Source of the DNA: Pseudomonadales bacterium
Lineage (GTDB): Bacteria; Pseudomonadota; Gammaproteobacteria; Pseudomonadales; UBA7239
DNA length: 13,840 nucleotides
Assembly: GCA_020443005.1 (NCBI GenBank)
Contig: JAGRJA010000356.1
Span: forward strand, 1-13,840
Direction: 5' to 3'
The notes under the pieces are model-generated. The model was not told where the DNA came from, ran no database searches, and saw only the letters and a list, made by a program, of their open reading frames with translations. Below, piece by piece: positions 12,951 to 13,840 of the stretch; the first letter of the stretch is position 1, and the number at the start of each line of letters is the position of its first letter. The position numbers and the translations under genes were made by a program.

Positions 12951-13840
12951 ATGATAAATGCTGCATCGCCAATAAAAGAATATGCCTTGCCGATTACCCG
13001 CAAGCGGAAGTTGGGAATAGCCGAATTTGGTGTTCAGGATGGCTTTCCGGTTTTCTGGTTTCCGGGAACGCCTGGTGGAAGGCGTCAGGTGCCGTATGAA
13101 GCCCGACAGTTTGCCAATAACAATAAGCTGAGGATTATTTGTGTGGAACGGCCCGGTATCGGTTTATCCACCCGGTATCTTTATGAGGATATTCACGCGT
13201 TCAGCGATGATATTGCTTTTGTGATTGAGCAACTCTCGATTGAAAAGTGTGGTGTTGTGGCACTTTCGGGTGGCGGCCCCTATGCACTTGCCTGTGCAAA
13301 CGCCTTGAGCGAGCAGGTTGTTGCCGCTGCTGTTTTTGGCGGTGTTGCGCCGACAATAGGCGAAGAAGCAGCCGAGGGCGGCCCTACTGCGAAGGCAGTG
13401 CCGGTAGAAAAGCTGCTGACCTGGATGAAAAGGCCTTTGGGCAGCAGTTTGACCTGGGGCGTTCGTATGTTGCACCCCGTTGCCAACCCCGTTGTCGATG
13501 CCATCGTCAAATATATTCCCGGTCATGAAACAGCGATGATTGCACGCCCCGAAATTCGCGATATGTTTCTCGATGATATACTTGACAGCTCAAAAGGCGG
13601 TCTTCACTCTATCGTTCACGATATTATTTTATTTGCCAGACCCTGGGGGTTTTCCCTGAGCGGTATTGCTGTGCCCGTGCATTTCTGGCAAAGCGATGAA
13701 GACCCTTTGGTGCCCGTTGAGCATGCCCGTGCCATGTCGGCATTGATACCAAATTCCGCTTTAACGGTTTGTGAAAATGCGGGGCACCTTGAAGGCCTGA
13801 ATAAAACAGCAGAGGCACTTGGTTTTATCCTCGATAATAA
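12951..13840 (+). CDS. Alpha/beta hydrolase, cut by right edge
   Basis: The frame is open from ATG 12951 to the end, giving 296 residues; the last whole codon is Asn, so the stop lies just outside. The sequence has an HG-like turn (FPGTPGGRR, 38-45), ERPGIGLST (66-74), the nucleophile elbow ALSGGGPYA (104-112, Ser106), an acid in SDEDPLVP (248-255, Asp249 or Asp251) and His279 in AGHLEG. This is the pattern of soluble alpha/beta hydrolases of the epoxide-hydrolase/dehalogenase/esterase kind; the substrate is unknown. At about 300 residues it is nearly complete. ATG 12894 is also in frame but lacks a Shine-Dalgarno; AGGAAA at 12930-12935 lies rather far from 12951, so the start is uncertain. 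It follows the membrane-anchored hydrolase by 76 bp, a gap containing a run of eight T, and may act in the same pathway. Confidence 0.87.
   Translation, partial: MINAASPIKEYALPITRKRKLGIAEFGVQDGFPVFWFPGTPGGRRQVPYEARQFANNNKLRIICVERPGIGLSTRYLYEDIHAFSDDIAFVIEQLSIEKCGVVALSGGGPYALACANALSEQVVAAAVFGGVAPTIGEEAAEGGPTAKAVPVEKLLTWMKRPLGSSLTWGVRMLHPVANPVVDAIVKYIPGHETAMIARPEIRDMFLDDILDSSKGGLHSIVHDIILFARPWGFSLSGIAVPVHFWQSDEDPLVPVEHARAMSALIPNSALTVCENAGHLEGLNKTAEALGFILDN

Noticed and set aside
13247..13528. 93-codon Cys/Arg-rich plus-strand frame
   Set aside because: A shadow in another frame of the hydrolase beginning at 12951, whose motifs are clear.
1..13840. CRISPR arrays, toxin-antitoxin pairs, phage defence genes, retron-like RNA
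   Set aside because: No regularly spaced repeats, no nuclease, helicase, reverse transcriptase or small paired genes of that type were found in the window.

Overview
The window looks like chromosomal DNA of a gammaproteobacterium, probably a marine or environmental one related to the Pseudomonas/Cellvibrio side of the class. The RlmE protein follows the pseudomonad pattern closely, gene spacing is tight, Shine-Dalgarno sites are AGGAG-like, and base composition appears moderate. Genus is not assignable by eye. No tRNA, rRNA, CRISPR array, transposase or integrase was seen.

Left part (1-4520) is mostly housekeeping. It holds the N-terminal part of a radical SAM protein (minus strand, cut by the left edge), a small NAD(P)-binding Rossmann protein, the 23S rRNA 2'-O-methyltransferase RlmE (minus, its stop codon overlapping the previous one), a large FAD-dependent dehydrogenase divergent from rlmE, and a SpoU/TrmH-type RNA methyltransferase just downstream of it.

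A junction follows at 4539-4588. A strong Shine-Dalgarno and 15 codons that read like the N-terminus of a bacterial RIO-type kinase end in a stop codon that overlaps the start of a TetR-family regulator. I read this as a rearrangement scar: a conserved locus broken at the point where an accessory block begins.

Right part (4586-13840) is an accessory block with an oxidative, probably catabolic flavour. TetR regulator, intrinsic terminator, perfect 24-bp palindrome (likely operator), then an apparent operon of a luciferase-like oxidoreductase, a SnoaL/NTF2-fold protein and a PLP enzyme of the ACC deaminase/D-cysteine desulfhydrase fold. A minus-strand M50 site-2 protease with CBS domains interrupts the block. 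After it come a Baeyer-Villiger-type flavin monooxygenase, a protein I do not recognise, a membrane-anchored alpha/beta hydrolase with a complete catalytic triad, and a second alpha/beta hydrolase cut by the right edge.

How they may work together (inference): a Baeyer-Villiger enzyme turns a ketone into an ester or lactone, and the adjacent hydrolases could open it. The luciferase-like enzyme and the SnoaL-like protein could act earlier on the same hydrophobic substrate, under TetR control through the palindrome. The substrate cannot be read from the sequence. The most unusual observations are the RIO-kinase stub at the junction, the palindrome, the altered Baeyer-Villiger fingerprint (Tyr where Trp is usual) and the PLP enzyme with a rewritten substrate loop.
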